Below are positions 8,309-16,611 of a stretch of 64,000 bases of DNA, piece after piece. How positions within the stretch are numbered: the first letter of the stretch is position 1; each line of letters begins with the position of its first letter. The notes under the pieces were generated by a model. The model was not told the origin of the DNA. It was given only the letters and a program-made list of their open reading frames with translations, and ran no database searches. This DNA comes from Vulcanimicrobiota bacterium (lineage in GTDB: Bacteria > Vulcanimicrobiota > Vulcanimicrobiia > Vulcanimicrobiales > Vulcanimicrobiaceae), in NCBI GenBank assembly GCA_003161435.1, contig PMOS01000023.1, positions 20,146 to 84,145 on the forward strand, read 5' to 3'. The translations under genes were made by a program, and so were the position numbers.

Positions 8309-9426
8309 CCGCACAGAAGACCGCGATCGCGACGCTTTGCGCGCTCAGTCTCATGCCATTGACCGGATGCAAGGAATCGGCCTATCCCGCGCAGCTCAAG
8401 ACATTTAGCAGTGCCATCGGAACCGCGGCAACATCGGTTGGAGCGATCTATTCGAGTCTGAACGACGACGAGCAGACGTTGTACTTTGAAAGCCTCCTGA
8501 TCGATCCGAATCGCCGCCTCGGAACGCGCGATTTTTGCCAGACGACCACGAGTGACGGGAAGCGCACGATACGCGGTGCTGACACGCTTCTGGCGACGCC
8601 GCGTTTCCCGCCCAAAGAAATCGCGCTTCGCACGGGTATCCTCCAGGCTCTGCAACACTACGCGGACGCCCTATCGAAACTCGCCGGCAACTCCGCGCCC
8701 GATGACGTGAAGAAGAGTCTCGCCGATCTCGCCACCAGCTATAAAAAGGTCGCACCACTCCTCGGGGGGTCGAAGCTGGCCGGCCAGGCTGGGCCGCTGG
8801 CATCGATCTTCGGCGACGGAGCGAGCATCTATCTGCAGCGCCGGCGGACCGCGGAGCTCAGCCGGATCATCGTCAGCGGCAAGGCCACCGTCGATGGTCT
8901 GATAGACGCGTTGTCGGCTGATGCCGTCGGTGCGCAGGCAATCGAGCTTAGCGTCCTCGACCAAGAGGTCTCCGGTTGGCAACTCGTGTACGAGCGCGTC
9001 CGGTACGCGACGCTCAATGGACGCAAAGCATACACGTATTCGTCGGATCTACCCTATTGCCCCAACGGCTCGGTCGGCCCGGCGATCGTTCTGCCGACGC
9101 CGATCCCAATGTCCACTCCCGCGTTCACGCAATCGGTCGCCTTGAACGCCCAGCGCGATGCCGCGTTGTTTGCCATGCGCCAGTCAACGCTGCAAAATGC
9201 GGCCGCGAGCGAAAAGGCGCTGCAGTCACTTCGCGCGACGGACGTTGCCGGTACGTTGGCCGCCCTGAAAAAGACGTATGACAGGCTTGCAGATTTCGCC
9301 GCCAAGCCGGATAACCAGCTAACGCTCGACAATTTGCAGTCGGCGATGAGTGAGTTCGGCTCCGACGCCGAGGATATGTATACGAATCTTCAGACCTTAA
9401 GCAGCCCACCGAAGAAGGGAACGTAA
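8305..9426 (+). CDS. Predicted lipoprotein of unknown function
   Basis: 373 aa. The N-terminus is a lipoprotein signal (MTAQKTAIATLCALSLMPLT, then GC: lipobox LTGC), so the mature protein would be lipid-anchored at Cys22. The rest is mostly alpha-helical and Ala/Leu-rich, with a Pro-rich stretch (IVLPTPIPMSTPAF, about 255-270) dividing two helical halves. It overlaps the upstream membrane-protein gene by 4 nt and is followed 4 nt later by a small helical protein. No family is recognised. The operon suggests an envelope complex. Confidence 0.65.
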   Translation: MTAQKTAIATLCALSLMPLTGCKESAYPAQLKTFSSAIGTAATSVGAIYSSLNDDEQTLYFESLLIDPNRRLGTRDFCQTTTSDGKRTIRGADTLLATPRFPPKEIALRTGILQALQHYADALSKLAGNSAPDDVKKSLADLATSYKKVAPLLGGSKLAGQAGPLASIFGDGASIYLQRRRTAELSRIIVSGKATVDGLIDALSADAVGAQAIELSVLDQEVSGWQLVYERVRYATLNGRKAYTYSSDLPYCPNGSVGPAIVLPTPIPMSTPAFTQSVALNAQRDAALFAMRQSTLQNAAASEKALQSLRATDVAGTLAALKKTYDRLADFAAKPDNQLTLDNLQSAMSEFGSDAEDMYTNLQTLSSPPKKGT

Positions 9427-9430
9427 AGAC

Positions 9431-9751
9431 GTGGCAAACGTCGACATGCTCTCCTTATCAGCAATCGTTCAAAAATGCTTCGACTTGTCGCAGGATGCGA
9501 CACTTCCGGATGCGCAACGCCAGAGTTACTATAACCTCGGTGTTCACGCGCGCTCTCAGCTCGAGGACGCCTACTCGGCGACATTCGCCGATACCGATGC
9601 GCGAATCAGCCCGCTCAACACGCAGCTGGCGAGCCTCAACACCGCATTGCAGAACGAGCAAGACGTCGAAGACAGCTTCGCACAAAATGTCAAGAACATC
9701 AGCTCGGCCCTCAACGTCCTCGACACGATCATGATGCTCGTGCCGAAATAG
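9431..9751 (+). CDS. Small helical protein, 106 aa, unknown function
   Basis: GTG start at 9431, four bases after the lipoprotein stop. The sequence (SLSAIVQKCFDLSQDATLPD, then SYYNLGVHARSQLEDAYSATFADTD and QLASLNTALQNEQDVEDSFA) is almost wholly helical, with heptad-like spacing, and has no signal or membrane segment. It is probably cytosolic and possibly a partner of the Pro-rich membrane protein encoded first in the operon. No family is recognised. Confidence 0.6.
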   Translation: MANVDMLSLSAIVQKCFDLSQDATLPDAQRQSYYNLGVHARSQLEDAYSATFADTDARISPLNTQLASLNTALQNEQDVEDSFAQNVKNISSALNVLDTIMMLVPK

Positions 9752-9778
9752 ACTGCCGCTCTACTGGGGACTGGGACT

Positions 9779-10846
9779 CTACTTCGGCACGATCAGCAGC
9801 GCGTTGTTGAGCAGGCGTCCGGGAGCCGTCACGTAGCTGCCGCGATACCACAGGCCCGCCGACGCGCCGCCGTCGAAGGCCATTGCCTGCGACGCGCCCA
9901 GCCCGCGCATGACGTCGGCCATCTCGCGAATCGTCCCGCCGGAGGTGGCCAGGATCATCCAGCCATCGGGCGTCAACCCGACCGCGCTGCGCGCCGCCGA
10001 AGCGTAGAGGATCTTCGGATCGCGAAAGCCCTCCGCGGCAGGGTCGACGGTGATGCGTCCGTCGGTCACCAGCCGCGGGCCGCAACCGATCGCCTCGCGC
10101 GCGAACGCGAAAGGGCCCATCGGCAGCCCGTCGCCGCGCACGACGCGAAAATCCGCGCGCCGGCCGATGCCGAAATGCGACGCGGCTTTGGCCTCGCCGC
10201 GAAAATAGACGACGTAGCCGTTGCGCGGAATGATCGTCGAGCTCTCGTTGATCGCCGTCACCACACCGTCGGCGACCTGCACTTGCGGTCCGCCGGCCAG
10301 GCCGGTGCGTTCGCCCCATTCGGGCGTGAAGATCGTGATCGTGTCCGACGTCCCCGACGGATACCGGTTGATCCAGTACGCGTACCAGTTGTTGGGCCAG
10401 TTCCAGCTGCCGTCGAGTGAGCCTTCGATCTTGAGCGGAATGCGATCGATCTGCGCCTGGTTCGCGGCGTCGAACCAGAGCACGTCGCCGACGTCGCCCT
10501 TGAACATGAAGCCGCCGCCGGTGATGATGGTGTGGTTCGGGTTGCGCAGCGGCAGCGCGCCGTACGCCTCGAAGTCGCCACCGTTGATCGCCGCGACCGC
10601 GTGGTACCGGCGAGCGATCGCGTCCAACGCTTCGATGTGCCCGGGGCGCCCGCCGGCCAGCCCGATCCGCACCCCGACCGCGGCCAGCCGCACCCGCAGG
10701 AAGGCAACCGGATGGCCGTCGATCGTCGCGTGTCCGCTGACGATCGCGGACGTATCCAGCGCGGCCGCCGACGGAACAGGACCGACCAGGAGCAGCAAGA
10801 CGAAGAGCGCCCGGCGAAGCCGGCTGCGAAACCGCATCTGGTCCAC
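9779..10846 (-). CDS. Secreted phosphodiester glycosidase (NAGPA/DUF2233) family protein
   Basis: 355 aa from a GTG at 10846, or 352 from the ATG at 10837. A Sec signal (LRRALFVLLLLVGPVPSAAA) precedes the mature protein. Family marks: VAAINGGDF, YVVYFRG, RSAVGLTPDGWMILATSGG and the late DGGASAGLWYRG motif of the NAGPA (N-acetylglucosamine-1-phosphodiester alpha-N-acetylglucosaminidase) domain. Bacterial members act outside the membrane on sugar phosphodiesters, possibly wall or exopolysaccharide material; the substrate here is unknown. Divergent to the VOC gene. Confidence 0.8.
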   Translation of the reverse strand: MDQMRFRSRLRRALFVLLLLVGPVPSAAALDTSAIVSGHATIDGHPVAFLRVRLAAVGVRIGLAGGRPGHIEALDAIARRYHAVAAINGGDFEAYGALPLRNPNHTIITGGGFMFKGDVGDVLWFDAANQAQIDRIPLKIEGSLDGSWNWPNNWYAYWINRYPSGTSDTITIFTPEWGERTGLAGGPQVQVADGVVTAINESSTIIPRNGYVVYFRGEAKAASHFGIGRRADFRVVRGDGLPMGPFAFAREAIGCGPRLVTDGRITVDPAAEGFRDPKILYASAARSAVGLTPDGWMILATSGGTIREMADVMRGLGASQAMAFDGGASAGLWYRGSYVTAPGRLLNNALLIVPK

Positions 10847-10878
10847 TCTACGACTCCGCTCGGTGCCCCGTCTCGGGT

Positions 10879-10905
10879 TATAATAAGCTTCCCATCGACC
10901 AGGAG
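10879..10905 (+). promoter_or_regulatory. -10 box and strong ribosome site of the VOC gene
   Basis: A perfect TATAAT at 10879-10884 and an AGGAGG at 10900-10905 stand in front of the ATG at 10915. No convincing -35 hexamer is visible 16-18 nt upstream of the TATAAT. Confidence 0.5.
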
Positions 10906-10914
10906 GATTCGATC

Positions 10915-11401
10915 ATGGCCGACAGCACCACGCAGGCCACCCCGACCACGCAGACCATAACCGCCTACCTGCGCGTGCGCGGTGCCGCCGAAGCGATCGC
11001 GTACTACGAGAAGGCGTTCGGCGCGGTCGAGAATCCCGGCCGCATGACGATGCCGAGCGGCAAGATCGGGCACGCGTCGATCACGATCGGCAACTCCGAG
11101 GTCATGCTCTCGGACGAGTCGGAGGAATGGGACTCACCCCGGGCCGGCGATGCTGGGCGGGACGTCGTTCAGCATCTCGATGGTCGTGCCCAACGTCGAC
11201 GAGGTCTTCGCGCGCGCGATCGAGCACGGCGCGCGCAGCGTGTATCCGGTCGCCGATCAGTTCTATGGGCATCGCTCGGGACGGTTGTACGATCCGTTCG
11301 GCCACTGCTGGGTGATCTCGACCGTCATCGAGGACGTCGCATCCGACGAGATGGACCGCCGCGCCAAGGCGTGGGCCACGGAGAACGTCCAGCCGTCGTA
11401 G
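10915..11401 (+). pseudogene. VOC/glyoxalase-fold (PhnB-like) protein, frameshifted
   Basis: The first 72 codons read as a good VOC protein (YLRVRGAAEAIAYYEKAFGA, GKIGHASITIGNSEVMLSDE) up to about 11130. The reading then continues in another frame from about 11132: PAMLGGTSFSISMVVPNVDE, RSVYPVADQFYGHRSGRLYD, PFGHCWVIST, ending at 11401. One surplus base (or two lost) between 11128 and 11149 separates the halves. The halves together make a full-length ~160 aa PhnB-like protein. It has a good promoter element and ribosome site, so the shift is either a recent mutation or a sequencing error. Confidence 0.75.
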
Positions 11402-11407
11402 CGCCCG

Positions 11408-12190
11408 TTACGAACGAGCGACGGAGGCGCTGCGCTTCCAGAGCTCCCAGGCGCGCGACACCAAGCCGGCTTGCGTCTGGGTCGCACTGCGCGCTTCGTC
11501 CGCGGTGAGAAACTTCGGCGGACCAAGCCTCAGGGCATCGGCTTCGAGTTGCGCGTCCTGCGCGGTGTAGTAGGCGCGAAAGACGGCTTCGGGGATCGAG
11601 CCGGCAACGGTGACCATTCCGTGCCCTCGCATCAGCGCGACGTTCGCGCTGCCGAGCGTGCGCGCGAGCGCGTCGCCGAGCGCCAAGTTTTTCACCAGCA
11701 GATCGGTCGCGGGACCGCCGGCGTCGCGGATCTCGAACACCGGAACGCCCGCACCCAGAAACGCCGCCATGTGAAAGATTGGCTGCAAGCGCACGTCGGA
11801 GACACCGAACGGGATCACGGCCGGCGTGTGCGCGTGCACGACCGACATGACGTCGGGGCGCGCCTTGTAGATCGCACCGTGGATGAAGCGCTCGGCATAG
11901 CTGACGCGGCCGTTCGCATCGAGCGCGTTGCTGTCGAGATCGTAACTGAGGATGTCGGCGGCGGCGACGAGCGCCGGAGCCATGCTGCGCGCGAGAAAAT
12001 AGCGGGTCGGATCGGCGGGGTTGCGCACGCTCACGTGACCGAACCCGTCGACGATGTCTTCGTGCGCGAGAACGCGGTTCGCGGCGACGAGTTCGTCGAT
12101 CGCCGAGGGCGGCGCATCAGCAGCGGTGGCCTGCGCCACCGCACCGAGCGACGCGGCCAGGACGCCGAGGAGGAACAGCGGACGATCCAT
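11408..12190 (-). CDS. Class II aldolase/adducin-family protein with export signal
   Basis: 260 aa. The body is a class II aldolase/adducin domain: GHVSVRNP, the metal-binding VVHAHTPAV (His-x-His), and MRGHGMVTVAGS with the third His. Family members are zinc enzymes acting on sugar phosphates or hydroxy-acids (fuculose-phosphate aldolase, methylthioribulose-phosphate dehydratase). Unusually, it starts with a clear Sec signal (RPLFLLGVLAASLGAVAQAT, then AADA), so it should be periplasmic, where phosphorylated sugars are scarce. Transcribed divergently from the dienelactone hydrolase operon. Confidence 0.8.
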   Translation of the reverse strand: MDRPLFLLGVLAASLGAVAQATAADAPPSAIDELVAANRVLAHEDIVDGFGHVSVRNPADPTRYFLARSMAPALVAAADILSYDLDSNALDANGRVSYAERFIHGAIYKARPDVMSVVHAHTPAVIPFGVSDVRLQPIFHMAAFLGAGVPVFEIRDAGGPATDLLVKNLALGDALARTLGSANVALMRGHGMVTVAGSIPEAVFRAYYTAQDAQLEADALRLGPPKFLTADEARSATQTQAGLVSRAWELWKRSASVARS

Positions 12191-12270
12191 GACCGTCGCT
12201 TCCGCGGGCGACCGTCGCCTCCTCGCACGCGGGCGAGAGGAAGCGGCGCCGAGCGACGGAACCCGGCCGC

Positions 12271-12690
12271 ATGAAGCGACCTGTCGCCGCTCTCTTCGCG
12301 GCCCTGCTCACCACGGCCGTCGCGTCGGCGCAGTCCTATCCCGACGATCCCGGTGTGGGTGTCGAGCGCGGCATCGAGCAATTGAACAACTCGGGCCAAG
12401 GCGGCACGGTCACGTTGTTCAACCGCGCTCCGGACACACGGATCGTCGTGGTGCTTCACGGGACGCCGGAAGGCCGCGCGCAGTCGGTGCGGATCTATCG
12501 CGGGCCATCGTGCAACGATCTGGTCACTGCACCGACCTATGAGCTTGCCGACCTGAAGAACGGTCTCTCCAGCTCGACGGTCAAGTCGCCCGAAGCGAAG
12601 CTGCTTTCCGGCAACTACGACGTGGTCGTGTTCTCGTCCACCGCTTCGGGCGCGCGGGCGACCGCCTGCGGACATCTCTACGCATCATGA
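12271..12690 (+). CDS. Exported protein of unknown function, 139 aa
   Basis: Signal peptide MKRPVAALFAALLTTAVASA with cleavage after ASA. The mature part has alternating beta-like segments (GGTVTLFNRAPDTRIVVVLH, SVRIYRGPSC, GNYDVVVFSS, ACGHLY) and two Cys (in PSC and ACG) that could pair. The pattern recalls small periplasmic beta-sandwich domains such as CHRD, but the match is not firm. It overlaps the next gene by 4 nt (ATGA), so it belongs to the dienelactone hydrolase operon. Confidence 0.6.
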   Translation: MKRPVAALFAALLTTAVASAQSYPDDPGVGVERGIEQLNNSGQGGTVTLFNRAPDTRIVVVLHGTPEGRAQSVRIYRGPSCNDLVTAPTYELADLKNGLSSSTVKSPEAKLLSGNYDVVVFSSTASGARATACGHLYAS

Positions 12691-13592
12691 GCACCGAAGA
12701 GCTCACCGATCCGGTCGCTTCCACCAAGCCCGAAGTCTCCCGGCGCGGCTTCGTTGCGCTGGGCGCCGGCGCCGCGCTGACGATCGGTAACGCGGGCGCC
12801 GCGGCGGCACAGACCGATCAGTACGGCAAGCCGCACGATCCGATCGTCGGCGAGGACGATCCCACGATCCTGGTTTCGCATCCGCGGCTCACCCCGGCGG
12901 CCGGCAGCCCGATCGGCGCATACGCCGCGGTGCCGCGTGCGATGACGCGCACCACGCCGGGCGTCGTCGTGATCCAGCACATCTGGGGCGTCGACGCGAC
13001 GATTCGCGACGTGGTGCGGCGGTATGCGAAGAACGGCTACATCGCGATCGCTCCGTTGTTGTTCGACCGGCTCAACCCGCCCAGCGGCGACGGTCTGACC
13101 GAATTTGCGGTCTTCGCGCCGATCGCGGCCGCGATGAACGCCCAGGGCTTCATCACGACCGACGCGCTGGCCGCGCACGACTGGACCCGCACGCAGGCGA
13201 GCGACGGAAAGACCGGCATCACCGGCTTCTGCATGGGCGGCGGGATCGCGCTCCAGCAGATCATCGACTCGAAGGCGTATGCGGCGTGCTCGATGTTCTA
13301 CGGCAGCGTCCGTCCGGGCACGAAGAGCGGCGATCCGACGACGGCCACGACGTTCGACTTCACGAGCCGCATCACGACGCCGCTGATGGGCAGCTTCGGC
13401 GGGCGGGACACGTCGATCAAACCCGACGACGTGCGAGCGATGTTCGCGCGCCTGACCGTACCGCACGACGTGAAGATCTACGACGAGGCCGGTCACGCGT
13501 TCTTCGACGATACGCGCGCGAGCTACGTCCCGAGCGCAGCGGCCGACGCATGGACGCGCACGCTCAGCTGGTTCCGCCAGTACCTCACGTGA
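12687..13592 (+). CDS. Dienelactone hydrolase family protein with twin-arginine signal
   Basis: 301 aa. N-terminal SRRGFVALGAGAALTIGNAG is a twin-arginine-type signal. The alpha/beta-hydrolase core shows the dienelactone-hydrolase nucleophile Cys in TGITGFCMGGG, an Asp in GSFGGRDTSI and the catalytic His in DEAGHAFFDD. Family enzymes open lactone rings, for example 4-carboxymethylenebutenolide. An exported form is less common. It overlaps the preceding exported-protein gene (ATGA) and the following dehalogenase (GTGA), so all three are coupled. Confidence 0.85.
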   Translation: MSTEELTDPVASTKPEVSRRGFVALGAGAALTIGNAGAAAAQTDQYGKPHDPIVGEDDPTILVSHPRLTPAAGSPIGAYAAVPRAMTRTTPGVVVIQHIWGVDATIRDVVRRYAKNGYIAIAPLLFDRLNPPSGDGLTEFAVFAPIAAAMNAQGFITTDALAAHDWTRTQASDGKTGITGFCMGGGIALQQIIDSKAYAACSMFYGSVRPGTKSGDPTTATTFDFTSRITTPLMGSFGGRDTSIKPDDVRAMFARLTVPHDVKIYDEAGHAFFDDTRASYVPSAAADAWTRTLSWFRQYLT

Positions 13593-14314
13593 GCTCGGGC
13601 CCTGCGCTCGAGCTCGAAGCGCTCGTCTTCGACGTCTTCGGGACGCTCGTCGATTGGCGTTCCAGCCTGATCGAGGACCTGACCGCGTTCGGTGCCGAGC
13701 GCGGCATCGTGGCGGACTGGCCCGCGTTCGTCGACGCTTGGCGCGGTGCGTACGCACCGTCGATGGATCGCGTTCGGCACGGCGAGCAGCCGTGGACGTC
13801 GCTCGACGCGCTGCACCGCGCGTCGTTCACGCGCTTGGCGACGCAGTACGGTTTCGAGAACGCGCTCGACGAGGCGGGTCGCCGCTGGTGCGTCGACCGC
13901 TGGCATCGTTTGCGGCCGTGGCCCGACACGGTCGCGGGGCTCAGACGGCTGCGTACGCGCTATCTGCTCGGTACGCTCTCGAACGGCAACGTACGACTGC
14001 TCGCCGACCTCGCCAAGAGCGCACGGCTCCCGATGGACGTGATCCTCTCGGCGGAGCTGTTCCGGCACTACAAGCCCGATCCGGAAGTGTATCGCGGGGC
14101 GATCGATCTGCTCGGTGCGGAGCCGCGCCGCGTCATGCTGGTCGCCGCGCACAACTCCGACCTGCAGGCCGCCGCGCAGCAGGGGATGCGCACGGCATTC
14201 GTCGCGCGGCCCTTCGAGTACGGACCGGATCAGCAGAAGGACCAGGTCGCCGATCCGGGGATCGAGTTCAACGTCCGCGACTTGGGCGAGCTGGCGGACC
14301 GGCTCGGCGCGTAG
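13589..14314 (+). CDS. Haloacid dehalogenase type II-like HAD hydrolase
   Basis: 241 aa from the GTG at 13589, overlapping the preceding TGA. HAD motifs: nucleophile Asp in ALVFDVFGTLVDWRS, LGTLSNGN (motif II), HYKPDPEVYRGA (motif III Lys) and MLVAAHNSDLQAA (motif IV region), with the cap arrangement of L-2-haloacid dehalogenases. Such enzymes hydrolyse 2-haloacids to hydroxy-acids. Many homologues have other phosphatase-like activities, so halogen chemistry is only suggested. It sits between an exported lactone hydrolase and a CoA ligase. Confidence 0.8.
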   Translation: MSSGPALELEALVFDVFGTLVDWRSSLIEDLTAFGAERGIVADWPAFVDAWRGAYAPSMDRVRHGEQPWTSLDALHRASFTRLATQYGFENALDEAGRRWCVDRWHRLRPWPDTVAGLRRLRTRYLLGTLSNGNVRLLADLAKSARLPMDVILSAELFRHYKPDPEVYRGAIDLLGAEPRRVMLVAAHNSDLQAAAQQGMRTAFVARPFEYGPDQQKDQVADPGIEFNVRDLGELADRLGA

Positions 14315-14329
14315 CCGAACCATCGGCGG

Positions 14330-15814
14330 ATGACGCGCTCCGTCCTCTCCGCGCTCGACGCGCACGCTGCCGCACGGCCCGACGCGCTCGCGCTCGACGA
14401 CGTCTCGTACGCCGCGCTACGCGACGCCTCGTTGCGCGTCGCGGCGAAGCTGCACGACGCCGGCCTGCGCGCCGGTGACCGGTTGGCGATCTATGCGGAG
14501 AACCGGCCGGGATTCGTCTACGCCTACCTGGGCGGTTTGCGCGCCGGCGCGACCGTCGTGACCGTCAACGTGCTCTACCGCAGCTCAGATCTCGAGCACA
14601 TCCTGTCCGATGCGATGCCGTCGGTCGTCTGCGTGTCGGCGCAGAGTGCGCAGTACGTGCCGGCGCAGGACGGCCGTACCGTGGTCGATCTGGCCGACGT
14701 CGAAGCTTGGGCGCACGACGCATCGATCGAGCCGCTCGCCGGCCCGCCCGCGATCGAGGCGGACGACGTCGCGATCCTGATCTACACCAGCGGGACGACC
14801 GGCCGTTCCAAAGGCGCGATGCTCACCCACGGCAATCTGCTCGCGATCGCCGAGCAGCTGGGCGAAGCATGGCGCTGGACGCCGTCGGATACGCTGCTGC
14901 TCGCGCTGCCGCTGTTCCACGTGCACGGTCTGGGCGCAGGGCTCAACGGCACGCTGGTCGCCGGCGGACGCGTGTTGCTGCGCGAACGGTTCGATGCGCC
15001 GTCGGTCGTCGCCGCATTGTCGGCCGGCGAAGCGACCATGTTCTTCGGCGTGCCGACGATGTACGTCCGTATTCTCGAGCAGGCCGGCGACGTGCGCTTC
15101 GACCGCGTGAGGCTGTTCGTCTCGGGTTCGGCAGCATTGCCGGCGACGGTGCATGAGGACTTCGCGCGGCGCTTCGGGATCTCTATTCTCGAACGCTACG
15201 GTTCGACCGAGTTCGGTTTCGCGCTGAGCAATCGCTACGAAGGTCCGCGGAACGCGGGTACGGTCGGCTTCCCGCTGCCCGGCGTCGAGGTGCGGCTCGC
15301 CGATCCGGTGAGTGGTGAACCGATCGATGCAGGCGGCACGGGCGAGATCTTGGTGCACGGCGCGAACGTCTTCACCGGCTATTGGCACAACGAAGCCGCG
15401 ACGGAAGCGGCGTTCGCGCGCGACGCGCAAGGACGCCGCTGGTACAAGAGCGGCGATCTGGCGACGTTCGATCCCGAGCGCGGCTACACGATCAACGGCC
15501 GGCTCAAAGAGCTGGTGATCAGCGGCGGCTTCAACGTGTATCCAATCGAAGTGGAAACCGAGCTGCTGCGCATCCCCGGGATTCGAGCCGCCGCGCTGAT
15601 CGGCCAGCCCGACGCCGCGCGCGGCGAGATCCCCGTCGCCTTCGTCGAGGTCGACGACGATTTCGACGCAGAAACCGCGCTCGCGACACTGCGCGAACGC
15701 CTAGCCAGCTTCAAAGTCCCCAAAGCGCTCTACCCGATCGACACCCTACCCCGCAACGCCATGGGCAAAGTCGAAAAACCGCGCCTGCGAGAGATGCTTG
15801 CGACGAGCGATTGA
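14330..15814 (+). CDS. AMP-forming acyl-CoA synthetase, malonyl-CoA synthetase (MatB)-like
   Basis: 494 aa, starting 15 nt after the dehalogenase stop. Adenylate-forming family motifs: LIYTSGTTGRSKGAMLTHGN (P-loop-like), ERYGSTEFG (A5), the hinge region GDLATFDPERGYTINGRLKE, and the catalytic Lys in LPRNAMGKVEKPRL. The NAGTVGFPLPGVEVRL segment and short length resemble malonyl-CoA synthetases. It would activate a small carboxylic acid in the cytoplasm, plausibly a product of the neighbouring hydrolases. Confidence 0.85.
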   Translation: MTRSVLSALDAHAAARPDALALDDVSYAALRDASLRVAAKLHDAGLRAGDRLAIYAENRPGFVYAYLGGLRAGATVVTVNVLYRSSDLEHILSDAMPSVVCVSAQSAQYVPAQDGRTVVDLADVEAWAHDASIEPLAGPPAIEADDVAILIYTSGTTGRSKGAMLTHGNLLAIAEQLGEAWRWTPSDTLLLALPLFHVHGLGAGLNGTLVAGGRVLLRERFDAPSVVAALSAGEATMFFGVPTMYVRILEQAGDVRFDRVRLFVSGSAALPATVHEDFARRFGISILERYGSTEFGFALSNRYEGPRNAGTVGFPLPGVEVRLADPVSGEPIDAGGTGEILVHGANVFTGYWHNEAATEAAFARDAQGRRWYKSGDLATFDPERGYTINGRLKELVISGGFNVYPIEVETELLRIPGIRAAALIGQPDAARGEIPVAFVEVDDDFDAETALATLRERLASFKVPKALYPIDTLPRNAMGKVEKPRLREMLATSD

Positions 15815-16057
15815 GACGCGCGGCACGCCTGCTGGTCGGGGCTCTTGCGTGCCGTCCCCGCGTCGACGGTTGCAGGCGACGTGGACGAGACGGAGGTTCG
15901 CGAGGTCGCTCGTGCCGCCGATGCCATACGGGACGATATGGTCGAACGATGGAGCAAATTGAGCTCGCGCCGATTCGTCCATATCATCGGTCGCGACCCA
16001 AGGCGTCTTACTTTCGGATCTCGGATGAGGTACCAGCCGGCCGCGTTTTTGCCGCAA
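15746..16057 (-). pseudogene. HNH endonuclease-like sequence, probably a remnant
   Basis: The minus strand encodes PSFDHIVPYGIGGTSDLANL followed by RLVHVACNRRRG, a recognisable HNH core (D-H-I-P...N-L...H..CN). The reading has no good start (only a TTG without ribosome site), overlaps the 3' end of the convergent CoA-ligase gene by 69 bp, and lacks the N-terminal C-x2-C pair. A neighbouring frame upstream reads RRKYGRCGKNAAGWYL, which could be the displaced N-terminus. I read this 15815-16206 gap as holding a decayed HNH gene. Confidence 0.45.
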
Positions 16058-16206
16058 CGGCCATACTTTCGCCGAGATGATGCGCCTTGGCCAGAGCCGT
16101 CAGTCGTCACTGGGAGACTCGGCCGACCGTACCACCAGAAGGTGCCAACTGATTGGCCGTTTGGTACGCCAGTTTAACAACGAACTTTGATATCCTATCT
16201 TCACGA

Positions 16207-16458
16207 ATGAACGTCAACTCATCATATTTCGATCCTAGGCTCTATTCTGCTTTTGAGGTCTGCCGCGTCCTCGGAGGCCGCGCTCGGGCGTTACGAATAG
16301 CACGCTCACTTCGCCAGTCCGATCTGGCCGAAGCTGCCGGAGTTACCGCCGCGACGATCGGCCGGTTCGAGCAGACCGGAAAAGTCGGCTTCGACGTCGT
16401 GGTCAAAATCGCCATTACTCTCGGGGCAGAGCTCGAACTGGCGCAGCTGTTCGCTTAG
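16207..16458 (+). CDS. Stand-alone Xre-family DNA-binding protein
   Basis: 83 aa from the ATG at 16207. A HipB/Xre-type helix-turn-helix occupies most of it: RALRIARSLRQSDLAEAAGV, then TAATIGRFEQTGKVGFDVVV. It resembles antitoxin-type regulators, but no partner toxin follows. Base composition just upstream (16155-16206) is AT-richer than the surroundings, and TTAACA (16174-16179) with TATCTT (16196-16201) could be its promoter, placing the start very close to the ATG. Possibly a relic of a lost module. Confidence 0.7.
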   Translation: MNVNSSYFDPRLYSAFEVCRVLGGRARALRIARSLRQSDLAEAAGVTAATIGRFEQTGKVGFDVVVKIAITLGAELELAQLFA

Positions 16459-16511
16459 CCACCCGTGCGATCGATTGATGAAATCATCGCTGGACGAAGA
16501 AAGCAGCCGTC

Positions 16512-16529
16512 GCGGGTCCGACGACCCGC
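16512..16529. terminator. Perfect 7-bp stem-loop between Xre gene and MFS gene
   Basis: GCGGGTC (16512-16518) and GACCCGC (16523-16529) form a perfect GC-rich stem around CGAC. Only a short TCTT follows. Placed between two convergent genes, it could end both transcripts, but the lack of a T tract keeps this uncertain. Confidence 0.4.
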
Positions 16530-16611
16530 TCTTCCGCGTTGACGCACGACACAAATGTCATCGCGCTTGTGAAGCAGGCGGCCCGTCGTCGCTCAGCGGT
16601 GGATCGTTCGG

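Noticed and set aside
16080..16190. 36-aa open frame (MRLGQSRQSSLGDSADRTTR...) before the Xre gene
   Set aside because: No ribosome site and no recognisable content; it lies in the decayed HNH stretch.
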